Shown: positions 1 to 7,140, numbered from the stretch's first letter. The stretch: DNA of 20,013 bases from Bacteroidales bacterium (GCA_900755985.1 CAAEIL010000100.1:1-20013); one strand, 5' to 3'. The notes: generated from the letters alone by a model not told the origin. Made by a program: numbers and translations.

Positions 1-1545
1 CAATGACCTGGTGGTGTGTTCCTCCCGGTGGGTGGCGGAGCCGTAACGGTTGGCGTTCTGGTTGAGGTCGTCCCATGTGGTGCCTACATAGTCGGTGAAG
101 TTGAAGTAGCACTGAGTTTCGCCGGTAGCGGCTGCGAGTTCTACGCCCTTGACTGTGTAGGTAGTGCCGTTCTGGGTCATCTTGAGGCCGGTGCCGGGTG
201 TTGCGCCCCAACCGCCGGTAGCGAGGTTGCCAAGGAGATAGATGTCATCGTCGCCGGGTGTGGGAGGTGTGGGAGGTGTTGGAGGTGTGGGGACGTCGCC
301 GATTTTGCTCCATACGCAATAGCCGTTGCCCGAAGCTTTGATGTCACTGTTTGAATATCCTGTAGGAGAAACCATGGCAGAACCGATTTTAACGACGAGT
401 TTGCCGTTGGTACCGGTAACTTCTGCCATATAGCAGTCGGTTGTTGACTGAAGGACATTGACAGCCGACATGTTGTGAACGCCGACAGCGTTGCGGATAG
501 AGATAAGTTGTGCGATTTCGGATTTGTACTGTTTCCAGTGGGGAAGGAAGACACAGGGAGTGCCGGGTGAGCAGAGAATAAATGCATTGGCTGCCACAAC
601 GTTACCGTTGAATTTGTTGCTGTCGCGGTATGTGTCGTGGTTGTCTATAAACGTAACGGCATACTGAGGATAGCCGAAGTGAATCATGCCTGCGGGCTGA
701 GGTGTGGTTCCGTTAGCTTTCCAGACGAGCTTTGTCATGTCGTTGCTGTTGAAAGCGTCGTTGATGGCATATTTGCAGGGGAAATCGAAAGCGGCCGAAG
801 TTTTGCCAGTGGCATCAATCCATGCCTTCACTGCATCATAGCTGCCATCCCAGTATTCGCCTACGGAGAACTGAGTGCCCGAGTATTCGTTATACATCTT
901 GGTGTACTGGCCGCTGTAGCCTTTTACCATATCATAACGGAAGCCCGTGTATCCCAGGTCCTGAAGGAGGAATTTGCAATAGTTTTTGCAGTTGTTCTGG
1001 ACATTGGCGTTGGTGTGGTCGAGGTCGCGGGCGGCGTTGAAGTCATCGCCGGTATCGCTGTTGCCCGTACCCTGGCCCCATTCGTCGGTGCGGCAGATGC
1101 CGTCAGTACCGATGTGCCAGGTCTGACCGTTCCATGTTTCGGTGGGGAAGTCACCCCAGCCGGTAACACCGACGCGGTGGTTGATAACGACGTCGGCGAT
1201 AATGCCTGTGCCTTTGGCCTTGAAAGTTTTAATCATGCTGCGGAGCTGGGCCTCGGTGCCGAACGAGCTGTTGTGGTTCGAGAACCAGTAGATAGGCATG
1301 TAGCCCATGTTTTTATCACCGGAAGATTTGCCTGAGTTTGGGACCCAGATGAGTTTGAAATACTGCGACAGTTCATCTGCCTGTGATTCAAGATTGGCCC
1401 AGTTGGTATCGTCATACGAGTCCCAATAGAAGCCCTGAAGCATTACGCCCTGATAGTTGGCGGGCCAACCTGCAGCACGTCCGGCCGAAATGCCGAACAC
1501 GCAAAGAAGAACCGCTAACACAAAGCGTTTCATCATTTTGTTCAT
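1..1545 (-). CDS. Secreted GH13 alpha-amylase with C-terminal starch-binding-like module (3' end outside window)
   Basis: Endo-acting alpha-1,4-glucan hydrolase. The first 515 codons are open and the reading frame runs off the left edge. Residues 1-25 form a classic signal peptide (MNKMMKRF, hydrophobic core, cut near GRAA) with no usable lipobox, so the enzyme is periplasmic or secreted rather than lipid-anchored like SusG. The GH13 conserved regions are all present: DVVINH (118-123), GFRYD with nucleophile Asp205, GEYW with acid/base Glu230, and DNHD with Asp304. A Pro-Thr linker (about 419-430, PTPPTPPTPPTP) leads into a domain starting IYLLGN that resembles the starch-binding repeats of SusE/SusF outer-membrane proteins; that match is by eye and incomplete. 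The start is the first ATG, preceded by a near-perfect promoter and about 90 nt of leader. An alternative ATG lies four codons in. A separate promoter suggests regulation by starch or maltooligosaccharides, but no regulator gene is nearby. Confidence 0.93.
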   Translation of the reverse strand, partial: MNKMMKRFVLAVLLCVFGISAGRAAGWPANYQGVMLQGFYWDSYDDTNWANLESQADELSQYFKLIWVPNSGKSSGDKNMGYMPIYWFSNHNSSFGTEAQLRSMIKTFKAKGTGIIADVVINHRVGVTGWGDFPTETWNGQTWHIGTDGICRTDEWGQGTGNSDTGDDFNAARDLDHTNANVQNNCKNYCKFLLQDLGYTGFRYDMVKGYSGQYTKMYNEYSGTQFSVGEYWDGSYDAVKAWIDATGKTSAAFDFPCKYAINDAFNSNDMTKLVWKANGTTPQPAGMIHFGYPQYAVTFIDNHDTYRDSNKFNGNVVAANAFILCSPGTPCVFLPHWKQYKSEIAQLISIRNAVGVHNMSAVNVLQSTTDCYMAEVTGTNGKLVVKIGSAMVSPTGYSNSDIKASGNGYCVWSKIGDVPTPPTPPTPPTPGDDDIYLLGNLATGGWGATPGTGLKMTQNGTTYTVKGVELAAATGETQCYFNFTDYVGTTWDDLNQNANRYGSATHREEHTTRSL

Positions 1546-1639
1546 GATAATGTTTAGGTATTAAGTATGATATATAAAAGTAAGTAAGTTTAGCTTAATG
1601 AAATATCTTTATAGACAAGTCCATAAGCGCCCATGACTG

Positions 1640-1671
1640 CAAAATTAAATAAATTTTTATAAAAAAGCAAA
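1640..1671 (-). promoter_or_regulatory. Bacteroidota promoter of the amylase gene
   Basis: Read on the minus strand, TTTG (1671-1668) is followed after 20 bp by TAATTTTG (1647-1640), matching the primary sigma consensus TTTG-N19..21-TAnnTTTG. Transcription should begin near 1633, giving a leader of roughly 90 nt. An 8-bp palindrome AAACGTTT (1691-1698) sits just upstream of the -33 box. Its central CG resembles LacI-family operators, which is inference only. Confidence 0.72.
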
Positions 1672-1698
1672 AAATTGCCCAATATTTTTCAAACGTTT

Positions 1699-1876
1699 AT
1701 AATGAGCATTAATGGGCATTCTTCAATTCGCGGGAAGACAAAGGCTAAAGCAAAACCATAACACAGTAGCACCGCACAAGCACGAGAATGCCATGAACAA
1801 GAGAGCGGCAGACAGTCAACGACAAACGCATCGCGATAAAGCGCATATAAAATGTTATTTATAAGGCTTTTAGATT
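1699..1876. other. Non-coding gap between amylase promoter and META-lipoprotein terminator
   Basis: Part of the 419-bp gap between the amylase start and the end of the next gene. I see no ORF with gene-like features, no tRNA and no extended repeat here. The surrounding gap is otherwise explained by the amylase promoter on one side and the terminator of the upstream gene on the other. Confidence 0.5.
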
Positions 1877-1925
1877 AAAAAAGCCGCATCACCATTAAGG
1901 CCTAATTCCTTATGGTGATGCAGCT
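1877..1925 (-). terminator. Rho-independent terminator of the META-domain lipoprotein gene
   Basis: On the minus strand a stem of about 14 bp (GCATCACCAT plus AAGG, paired across a 7-nt loop, one bulged base) is extended by GCTT/AAGC and followed by TTTTTT (1882-1877). It starts about 40 nt after the stop codon at 1965 and separates this transcript from the amylase gene downstream. Confidence 0.87.
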
Positions 1926-1964
1926 TCTTGTAATTATGTTCCGTGCAGATGACGGACTACGGGA

Positions 1965-2807
1965 TCAGTCGGTATTGGCGACTTTATGAAGAGTCATGAT
2001 ATGATGCGACTGTGCGTCGACAAGTTTAATGACATCACCTTTGCTGCGGACAACTCGTGCTGTCTCTTCAAGGCCGACAAGAATATTACGTTCCTGGTCG
2101 GCTTTGGGGCATGCCATACGCGTTACCTGCATGCCGCTGAAATTTATGGAGTTGTCAACTTCGGGATTAAAATTGATGTCGCCGTTAAAGTAGTTGCAAC
2201 CGGTATTACCATGTATTTTGCCACCGGTGACGTCAAAAAATATGTTGGCTTCAGGGTCATCGACCGATTTGCCGCGGATGTCGGTAATCTCCCATTTGCC
2301 GTTAAGGTATTCCATATTGGCACGGCGCAATGTCAGCTCGACCTGGCCGTTTGCAAGCAGGTACATGAAAGTAGCGTTACCAATGGTCTGAAATTTAACC
2401 GAAACGGGACGGCCGTCGGCGATGACTTTGTTGATTTTTGCTTCGTAAGGAGCATCGGCGCAATACATCATGGTGCTGGCTACTTTGCTGAAAGTAAGCA
2501 TCCCGGCCGATGTCAGCTGAAATTCACCATTGAGTACATTACAGCCGTTTGATGCATAGAAGCGTTTTTCGGCCGGAACGAAATTGATATAAGGAATATC
2601 TTCTTCGGCAGTGACAGCTTCGTTACCGATAGCCGTAACTATCCACTCGCCATTAATTGCAGCAGCAAGGGCTTTAGGGTCTTTCGGAGTCTGTGAAATC
2701 TCGTTGCGGACAGGCACAGTGTTTTTTTTAGACGATTTGGTTGCCGAACAAGCCGTGATGGAGAAAGCGGCAAGGGCAACTATAGCGATATTGCTGATTT
2801 TAATCAT
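1965..2807 (-). CDS. Lipoprotein with two tandem META (HslJ/DUF306-like) domains
   Basis: The 280-aa protein has a lipoprotein signal peptide with lipobox ITAC (Cys20). Two META repeats follow. The first (about 50-160) carries the NGCN-hydrophobic-NGEF motif and TMMYC. The second (about 167-275) carries TGCNYFNGD and the typical TRMACP-x-ADQER stretch. META domains occur in HslJ, a heat-inducible outer-membrane protein linked to novobiocin resistance, and in many envelope proteins; no enzymatic activity is established. Each repeat keeps a pair of cysteines (NGC...MYC and TGC...MAC) that could form a disulfide in the periplasm. It is transcribed alone: a strong terminator follows and about 100 bp separates it from the lipocalin-like gene upstream. 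Domain call is confident; cellular role is unknown. Confidence 0.88.
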   Translation of the reverse strand: MIKISNIAIVALAAFSITACSATKSSKKNTVPVRNEISQTPKDPKALAAAINGEWIVTAIGNEAVTAEEDIPYINFVPAEKRFYASNGCNVLNGEFQLTSAGMLTFSKVASTMMYCADAPYEAKINKVIADGRPVSVKFQTIGNATFMYLLANGQVELTLRRANMEYLNGKWEITDIRGKSVDDPEANIFFDVTGGKIHGNTGCNYFNGDINFNPEVDNSINFSGMQVTRMACPKADQERNILVGLEETARVVRSKGDVIKLVDAQSHHIMTLHKVANTD

Positions 2808-2909
2808 AATTAATTTAAAAAATTTTGTTAGCGTAAAATACTTGAGAAGATAGGCAAATTACTGTATTGCCCACATTATATAATATAGACAAACTTAGGG
2901 ACAGAAAGT

Positions 2910-3440
2910 TTATTTGCCAGTGCGCACATATTCAAATATGATGCTGTTTTGTTTGGGGTCGAGCGGTTTGAGCCTGAGCGTATTGTCATCGAGGCTTATT
3001 TTCTCATATTTTTCCTGATTGCCGTTGATAAACGTTTCGCGCATATCAGCCAGCAGTTTATCTTTATAACCCTCCACACTGAGGTTTTGACTTTTGAAAT
3101 ACTTCTCGAGCTGCTGATTTACCTTAACATTGAATAAATCCATGTCCCAGGTAAATGTGAGTTTATTACCGGAAAGTTTATAGCGTCCGTGAAGGCTGTA
3201 AACTGCCGAGCAATCGCCCTGGGACAGCCTAACCTGCTGGATGGCTTTGCCTCCTTGCTTAAATGTCAGTATCGACTTGTTGCCCTGCATATTGCATGTC
3301 CATGTGCCGACAATTGGATCTGTGGCAGATTCGTCATCCGAATTGCTGACTTTGCGACATGATGCTAAGACAAGCAACATCGCCGTGATAGTCATAACGA
3401 TTATTTTTTCGCAGGAAGATTTCATATTGTCGGTTTTCAT
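2910..3440 (-). CDS. Small lipocalin-like lipoprotein, function unknown
   Basis: The product is 176 aa. The signal peptide ends in lipobox LASC (Cys28), so it is probably anchored to the outer membrane or inner membrane. After a short Ser/Asp-rich spacer comes IVGTWTCNMQG, the opening strand typical of lipocalin-like/DUF4923-type Bacteroidales proteins (GTW motif). Alternating beta-strand segments follow (SILTFKQGG, RYKLSGNKLTFTW), with a helical insertion around 105-135 and a final strand (IIFEYVRTG). The exact family is not certain. A second in-frame ATG at 3425 would give a shorter, equally plausible signal peptide. It lies 79 bp downstream of rsgA on the same strand with no obvious terminator between, so it may be cotranscribed. 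No catalytic residues are recognisable. Confidence 0.8.
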   Translation of the reverse strand: MKTDNMKSSCEKIIVMTITAMLLVLASCRKVSNSDDESATDPIVGTWTCNMQGNKSILTFKQGGKAIQQVRLSQGDCSAVYSLHGRYKLSGNKLTFTWDMDLFNVKVNQQLEKYFKSQNLSVEGYKDKLLADMRETFINGNQEKYEKISLDDNTLRLKPLDPKQNSIIFEYVRTGK

Positions 3441-3519
3441 TTCGTGTGAAATTTATCTTGGAGTTTTTTTGTGAAAATAAAGTTTGTTCAGGGAAATTGA
3501 TTTTGACCGTCAGGTCTTG

Positions 3520-4461
3520 TCAGAACGGATTACGATATTTGTCTTCGTCAATATCCTGAAGGATACTCAGGTAAGAGTTGTAGCGCGAAGCAGCAATCTC
3601 ATGATTATCGACGGCACGGAGTACGCGGCACCCGGGCTCGTGAGTATGCGTGCAATTGGAGAATCGACATTCTTTGGACAGGCTGAATATCTCGGGGAAA
3701 TAGTGAGCGACCTCGTAGCGGTCAAAGTCGATGGTGCCGAATCCACGTATTCCCGGGGTATCGATAATCGACCCTCCACCGGGCAGATGGTAAAGACTTG
3801 AGAACGTTGTTGTATGCGTACCCTGGTCGTGCGATGCCGACAAGTCTGCAGTACGGGCGTCGACTCCGGGGACAAGGTCATTGATAATGGTCGATTTGCC
3901 CACACCCGAGTTGCCCGACAGCAAAGTCGTCTTGTCATGCAAAGCATTACGCAAAGTATCAATACCCTGACCGGTCTTGGCCGAGAGTTGCACTAGGGGA
4001 TAACCTATCGTTTTATAAAGATATGTCACGGCATCGAGCAGCTCGCGGTCCTCGGGCTGGTCCTGGAGGTCGGTCTTGTTGATGACAAGCATGGCCGGTA
4101 CATTATAAGCCTCGGCTGTAGCAAGGAAGCGATCTATGAAGTTAAGCGAGGTCTCGGGATGTTTGAGGGTAACAATAAGCGCTGCCAGGTCAAGATTAGA
4201 AGCAATGATGTGCGACTCTTTAGACAAATTGGACGCGCGACGTATAATATAATTACGGCGAGGTGATATAGCGGTGATGAAAGCGGTCTCGCCACCCGGA
4301 GCGGGAGGCTGAACGGTGACATAGTCTCCCACCGACACAGGATTTGTGGTGCGTATACCCTTGAGACGGAAGTTGCCCTTGACTTTGCAATTGAGCCGTT
4401 TCAGGTCTTCTGTCTCGACGATATAGCTTGATCCAGTGTTTATGATAACGCGTCCACGCAT
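3520..4461 (-). CDS. rsgA: Ribosome small-subunit-dependent GTPase RsgA (YjeQ)
   Basis: Late 30S-subunit maturation GTPase. With the start chosen here the protein is 313 aa. Order: N-terminal OB fold (about 1-65), circularly permuted GTPase with G4 NKTD (128-131) before G1 GNSGVGKS (183-190) and G3 DTPG (234-237), then the zinc motif Cys265-x4-Cys270-x-His272-x5-Cys278. All signatures are intact. The frame stays open upstream to a TTG at 4503 (14 extra codons), but Bacteroidales RsgA proteins begin with an M-x-G-x-V-I-x-NTG-like segment, which matches the ATG at 4461 (MRGRVIINTG), so I chose that. A weak promoter, ATTG-N19-TAAATTTA (minus strand 4538-4508), lies upstream and would put the TTG at the very 5' end of the message. 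The gene is divergent from the DUF2582 gene. Confidence 0.95.
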   Translation of the reverse strand: MRGRVIINTGSSYIVETEDLKRLNCKVKGNFRLKGIRTTNPVSVGDYVTVQPPAPGGETAFITAISPRRNYIIRRASNLSKESHIIASNLDLAALIVTLKHPETSLNFIDRFLATAEAYNVPAMLVINKTDLQDQPEDRELLDAVTYLYKTIGYPLVQLSAKTGQGIDTLRNALHDKTTLLSGNSGVGKSTIINDLVPGVDARTADLSASHDQGTHTTTFSSLYHLPGGGSIIDTPGIRGFGTIDFDRYEVAHYFPEIFSLSKECRFSNCTHTHEPGCRVLRAVDNHEIAASRYNSYLSILQDIDEDKYRNPF

Positions 4462-4768
4462 AAGTACTTTAAGATGAGAAAGATGTCCTATTTTATGTTT
4501 CAAGCGGTAAATTTACAAATTTTTGACGATACAACAATGCATTTTTACCTCTTTTTATTAGCTTGATATACAATTTATTACCTATTTTCAAACAAATTTT
4601 CACAGCAATTTGTTATTTATTTGACGGATAATTTAACAAAAAAGTATTAAATTTGCAGTGTTAAAAACATTGTTTTTGTTCTATTCGTTAGCGTCGCATC
4701 CTTTTTGCGGCATAAATTCTAAGTAAGAGAGATTATAAAGAAGGTCTAACATTTAAACATTATTCAAA
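4462..4768. other. Divergent intergenic region between rsgA and the DUF2582 gene
   Basis: About 300 bp, very AT-rich, without a gene. It holds a weak minus-strand promoter for rsgA (4508-4538), a plus-strand promoter (4620-4655), and a small hairpin in the plus-strand leader (GTCGCA paired with TGCGGC around a TCCTTTT loop, about 4692-4710). No riboswitch was recognised. Confidence 0.5.
4620..4655 (+). promoter_or_regulatory. Promoter of the DUF2582 gene
   Basis: TAAATTTG (4648-4655) matches the -7 consensus TAnnTTTG exactly. The best -33 candidate, TTTG (4620-4623), lies 24 bp upstream, slightly further than the usual 19-21 bp, so the -7 element is better supported than the pair. It implies a leader of about 105 nt. 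Confidence 0.5.
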
Positions 4769-4987
4769 ATGAACATTGAAACTATTGGCACCAACGCCGG
4801 ACTCGTTTGGAATGCCCTCAACGAAGCTGAAGCTATGGGTGTAAAACAACTCAAAAAAGTCACCAAACTCAAAGACAAAGAAGTTTTTGCCGCTCTTGGC
4901 TGGCTTGCCCGTGAGGACAAAATAACCATCGACGTTGACCCCCAGGACGAAAAAGACTTCGTTGTTGCCCTTACACAGGACAAATAA
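4769..4987 (+). CDS. DUF2582 winged helix-turn-helix protein
   Basis: A 72-aa protein made almost entirely of one small winged-helix domain: helix 1 (about 5-20, AGLVWNALNEAEAM), helix-turn-helix (24-47, VKQLKKVTKLKDKEVFAALGWLARE) and a short wing (KITIDVDPQDEKDFVVAL). It matches the DUF2582 family, widespread in Bacteroidota and typically a single short domain, presumed DNA- or protein-binding; targets are unknown. It has no signal peptide, so it is cytoplasmic. It is monocistronic, with its own promoter upstream and a strong terminator 23 nt after the stop. Start: the ATG follows an A-rich Bacteroidota-type leader (CATTATTCAAA) without a Shine-Dalgarno sequence. Confidence 0.9.
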   Translation: MNIETIGTNAGLVWNALNEAEAMGVKQLKKVTKLKDKEVFAALGWLAREDKITIDVDPQDEKDFVVALTQDK

Positions 4988-5009
4988 TCCCACATCTAAG
5001 ACTTACCAC

Positions 5010-5037
5010 AAAAGAGGCTGCCCGCGCGGCCTCTTTT
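5010..5037 (+). terminator. Rho-independent terminator after the DUF2582 gene
   Basis: AAAAGAGGC (5010-5018) pairs with GCCTCTTTT (5029-5037) around a GC-rich 10-nt loop, with the T tract forming the end of the stem. The flanking A and T runs could also allow function on the opposite strand. Confidence 0.85.
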
Positions 5038-5130
5038 GCTGTTTATTACTGCAGACATTTGACATTGCACAAAGGTCAGACAAACGATATTTAACCTGTT
5101 ATAGAAACTGTCGGCTTACGTTCTTCATTC

Positions 5131-5200
5131 TTCGGTGAAAGATATCACACTTAGTCAACAGACGGTACGGTTCACCGAAAAACAACAAGCCTTCACCGAA
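5131..5200. promoter_or_regulatory. Three-copy 9-bp operator-like array upstream of the peptidase T gene
   Basis: TTCGGTGAA at 5131-5139 is the reverse complement of TTCACCGAA at 5171-5179 and again at 5192-5200. The two direct copies are centred 21 bp apart (two helical turns), and the inverted copy is 40 bp further up (near four turns). The array ends 15 bp before the -33 box, an arrangement expected of activator sites. The binding protein is unknown. Confidence 0.5.
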
Positions 5201-5214
5201 GATTAGCTTTGTTT

Positions 5215-5247
5215 TTTGTCCGGCACAAAAGTATAAATCTACCTTTG
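5215..5247 (+). promoter_or_regulatory. Promoter of the peptidase T gene
   Basis: TTTG (5215-5218), 21-bp spacer, TACCTTTG (5240-5247): an exact match to the Bacteroidota consensus. The start codon lies 26 nt after the -7 box, so the leader is short. Confidence 0.78.
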
Positions 5248-5272
5248 CATAGACAAAAAACAATAGCCATAT

Positions 5273-6610
5273 ATGAAAGCCAAATTATTTATCACATCGG
5301 CATTTATCGCGGTACAGGCTTTAGGTCTGACGTCCCACGCATCGGCAAAAAGCAATTATACTGTCAGTCCGGAACAAATGCTCGACCGTTTTTTGCGCTA
5401 CGTCAGCGTCAACAGCCAATCTATAGAAAGCAAGACTCCCGGCGCATGGAACATGACAGAAGGCCAGAAAGAAATGGCACGATTGATCGAAGCTGACGCC
5501 CGCGCACTCGGCGCCGACGTTTACTGCTCGGACGATGCCTATGTCTATGTCACCATTCCCGCTAACATCAAGAATCAGGTCCCGGTATTCGGCATCAGCT
5601 GCCATCTCGACTTCACACCCGAGGCTCCCGGAAACACTATCAGGCCCAAAGTTATACGCGGATACAAAGGCGGCGACATCATACAATCTCCCACCAGCAA
5701 AATTGCTCTCGACACACCCGAGGGTGCCGAGCTGCCCAAACTCATAGGCAAGACGATTATTCACACCGACGGCACAAGTTTGCTCGGCGGCGATGACAAA
5801 AACGGCGTCACCATAGCTATGAGCATTATCGAGACTCTGCTCAAAGACAAAAAGCGCAAACACGGCAAGATACAATTGGTGTTCTGCCCCAACGAAGACA
5901 TCGGACTGTCGGCCGAACGCATAGACACTACGCGATTCAATCCCGACATACTTTTCGACCTCGACGGCGAAGGCGCCAACGAAATCACCAACGAAAACTT
6001 TACAGCCAAAAGCCTTATAGTACGCTTCATAGGGCACGACGCACATCCCGGCGACGCCAAAAAGATGAAATTAGGCGATGCTCTTGCCGCATCATCAACA
6101 TTCATCGCCGGCATCCCCGTAAAATATCGTCCCGAAAACACCGAAGGCAAACAAGGCTACATTCATCCCTATAAAGTAGACCACGAAAAAGACAGCACCG
6201 ACTATACCGTAAACACACGCATACGCTACTTTGACAAAGCAGAAGGACAAGAATTTGACCGGATAATCCATGCCAATCTGGACTCCGTGGCCGCCGACTT
6301 CCCCAATGTCAAGATTGAAATTCTGTCCGAGAATCTGCAATATGAAAACGTCGCCTATAATATGCACACCGCATCAAAAGGCGTCATCGACCGCGCAGTC
6401 GCCACCACCGGTCTCGATGTCAACTTCGTTTCATCACGCGGAGGCACAACGGCTTCGATGTTCACAGCCAAAGGCCTTAGAGGCGGCATGTGCGTCTTCA
6501 CAGGACAGCACGCTATACACGGCATACACGAATTTTCGGTACTCGAAGAAATGCACGATGCTTACCGACTGATGCTCAACGCCATCGAAGAGACTTCGCG
6601 TCTGCGCTAA
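5273..6610 (+). CDS. pepT: Exported peptidase T-like M20B metallopeptidase
   Basis: Aminotripeptidase family; 445 aa against about 410 for cytosolic PepT. The extra length is an N-terminal signal peptide (MKAKLFITSAF..., cleavage likely after the ASA at 23-25), implying a periplasmic enzyme that trims imported peptides. M20B metal site: His111 and Asp113 (CHLD), bridging Asp in LGGDDKNG (174/175), catalytic-base Glu208 in PNEDIG, Asp231 in LDGEG, and His419 in HGIHEF. Where PepT usually has Glu-Glu (DEEIG), this protein has Glu-Asp, so one zinc ligand is shortened. The dimerisation/lid domain spans about 240-360 and the GGT motif is at 390-392. The gene is monocistronic, with a strong promoter and an upstream operator-like array suggesting dedicated regulation. 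The family call is firm; the tripeptide specificity is inferred. Confidence 0.92.
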   Translation: MKAKLFITSAFIAVQALGLTSHASAKSNYTVSPEQMLDRFLRYVSVNSQSIESKTPGAWNMTEGQKEMARLIEADARALGADVYCSDDAYVYVTIPANIKNQVPVFGISCHLDFTPEAPGNTIRPKVIRGYKGGDIIQSPTSKIALDTPEGAELPKLIGKTIIHTDGTSLLGGDDKNGVTIAMSIIETLLKDKKRKHGKIQLVFCPNEDIGLSAERIDTTRFNPDILFDLDGEGANEITNENFTAKSLIVRFIGHDAHPGDAKKMKLGDALAASSTFIAGIPVKYRPENTEGKQGYIHPYKVDHEKDSTDYTVNTRIRYFDKAEGQEFDRIIHANLDSVAADFPNVKIEILSENLQYENVAYNMHTASKGVIDRAVATTGLDVNFVSSRGGTTASMFTAKGLRGGMCVFTGQHAIHGIHEFSVLEEMHDAYRLMLNAIEETSRLR

Positions 6611-6752
6611 TCACCCCGACTACAACAATCAAGACCAAAGAGGCTTGATACTTCCATAAAAATTTTTGGCAACTCTTTTTCCTCCTTTAACAACTAACTT
6701 TTACTATAATCACACTACACAATTTACAAAAGCCTTTGTCTACAATATATAT
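6611..6752 (+). other. Long AT-rich 3' region before the terminator
   Basis: About 140 nt lie between the peptidase stop and its terminator. No ORF of note, no recognised RNA and no convincing promoter was found; it contains a pyrimidine-rich tract (about 6671-6688). Most likely it is the 3' untranslated region of the peptidase mRNA. Confidence 0.4.
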
Positions 6753-6783
6753 GCCGGACTGCTCCCTCAGTCCGGCTTTTTTT
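6753..6783 (+). terminator. Rho-independent terminator downstream of the peptidase T gene
   Basis: GCCGGACTG (6753-6761) pairs perfectly with CAGTCCGGC (6768-6776) around the loop CTCCCT and is followed by seven T residues (6777-6783). Confidence 0.9.
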
Positions 6784-6916
6784 AAGAGCAAGCCGTTAGC
6801 ATACTACAATAGCTGTTGGACTACACAATCAATCGTCGCTCAATTTTGCATCTGCTGTTGGAAACTCCATTGGAAACTCTCAACAAAAAAATGAGCAAAA
6901 ATTGAGTGCAAAAAAA

Positions 6917-6948
6917 TTTGGTCATTAAAAACAAAAGCGTTACCTTTG
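6917..6948 (+). promoter_or_regulatory. Promoter of tRNA-Cys
   Basis: TTTG (6917-6920), a 20-bp spacer and TACCTTTG (6941-6948) give a full match to the Bacteroidota consensus. The mature tRNA begins 19 bp later. Confidence 0.85.
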
Positions 6949-6966
6949 CAGACGAAAACCACTGAT

Positions 6967-7040
6967 GGTACCATGGCCGAGTGGTGAGGCAACGGTCTGC
7001 AAAACCGTGTACAGCAGTTCGATTCTGCTTGGTACCTCCA
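6967..7040 (+). tRNA. tRNA-Cys(GCA)
   Basis: 74 nt including an encoded CCA. The acceptor stem GGTACCA pairs with TGGTACC. The anticodon arm is ACGGT-CTGCAAA-ACCGT with anticodon GCA, the discriminator base is T (U73, the cysteine identity base), and the T arm contains GTTCGATTC. It decodes UGC and UGU. It is a single gene with its own promoter and terminator. Confidence 0.97.
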
Positions 7041-7046
7041 TTCCGT

Positions 7047-7077
7047 CGGAGTCTGCATCCATGCAGGCTCCGCTTTT
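7047..7077 (+). terminator. Rho-independent terminator of tRNA-Cys
   Basis: A 12-bp stem, CGGAGTCTGCAT (7047-7058) with ATGCAGGCTCCG (7061-7072), contains one G-T wobble and is followed by CTTTTT. It begins six bases after the CCA end. Confidence 0.9.
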
Positions 7078-7132
7078 TATTCATTTGTTATCAATTTCGT
7101 CAGCTTACTCTGAGTGCTTTACAATTTTTTTG

Positions 7133-7140
7133 TAACTTTG
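7133..7140 (+). promoter_or_regulatory. -7 element of the probable lnb operon promoter
   Basis: TAACTTTG matches TAnnTTTG, but no TTTG sits at the usual distance upstream, so only half the promoter is supported. The leader that follows contains a hairpin, TGACCG (about 7153-7158) with CGGTCA, ahead of the start codon at 7199. Confidence 0.45.

Noticed and set aside
244..292. Short GT-rich tandem repeat, considered as a microsatellite or CRISPR-like array
   Set aside because: It encodes the Pro-Thr linker of the amylase in frame; the 9-12-bp periodicity is explained by the PTP repeat.
637..1335. Long plus-strand open frame of 232 codons
   Set aside because: It lies antisense within the GH13 catalytic domain, whose motifs are all intact on the minus strand; its product has no recognisable domain.
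1986..2552. Plus-strand open frame of 188 codons
   Set aside because: It is antisense to the META-domain lipoprotein gene, which has a lipobox, two recognisable domains and its own terminator.
4640..4768. Leader of the DUF2582 gene as a riboswitch
   Set aside because: Only a small 6-bp hairpin is visible and no known riboswitch core could be recognised.
5321..6046. Minus-strand open frame of 241 codons
   Set aside because: It is antisense to the peptidase T gene and carries no recognisable features.
6967..7077. tRNA-Cys as an integration site for a mobile element
   Set aside because: No integrase gene and no repeated tRNA 3' end were seen; the tRNA is followed directly by its own terminator and housekeeping genes.
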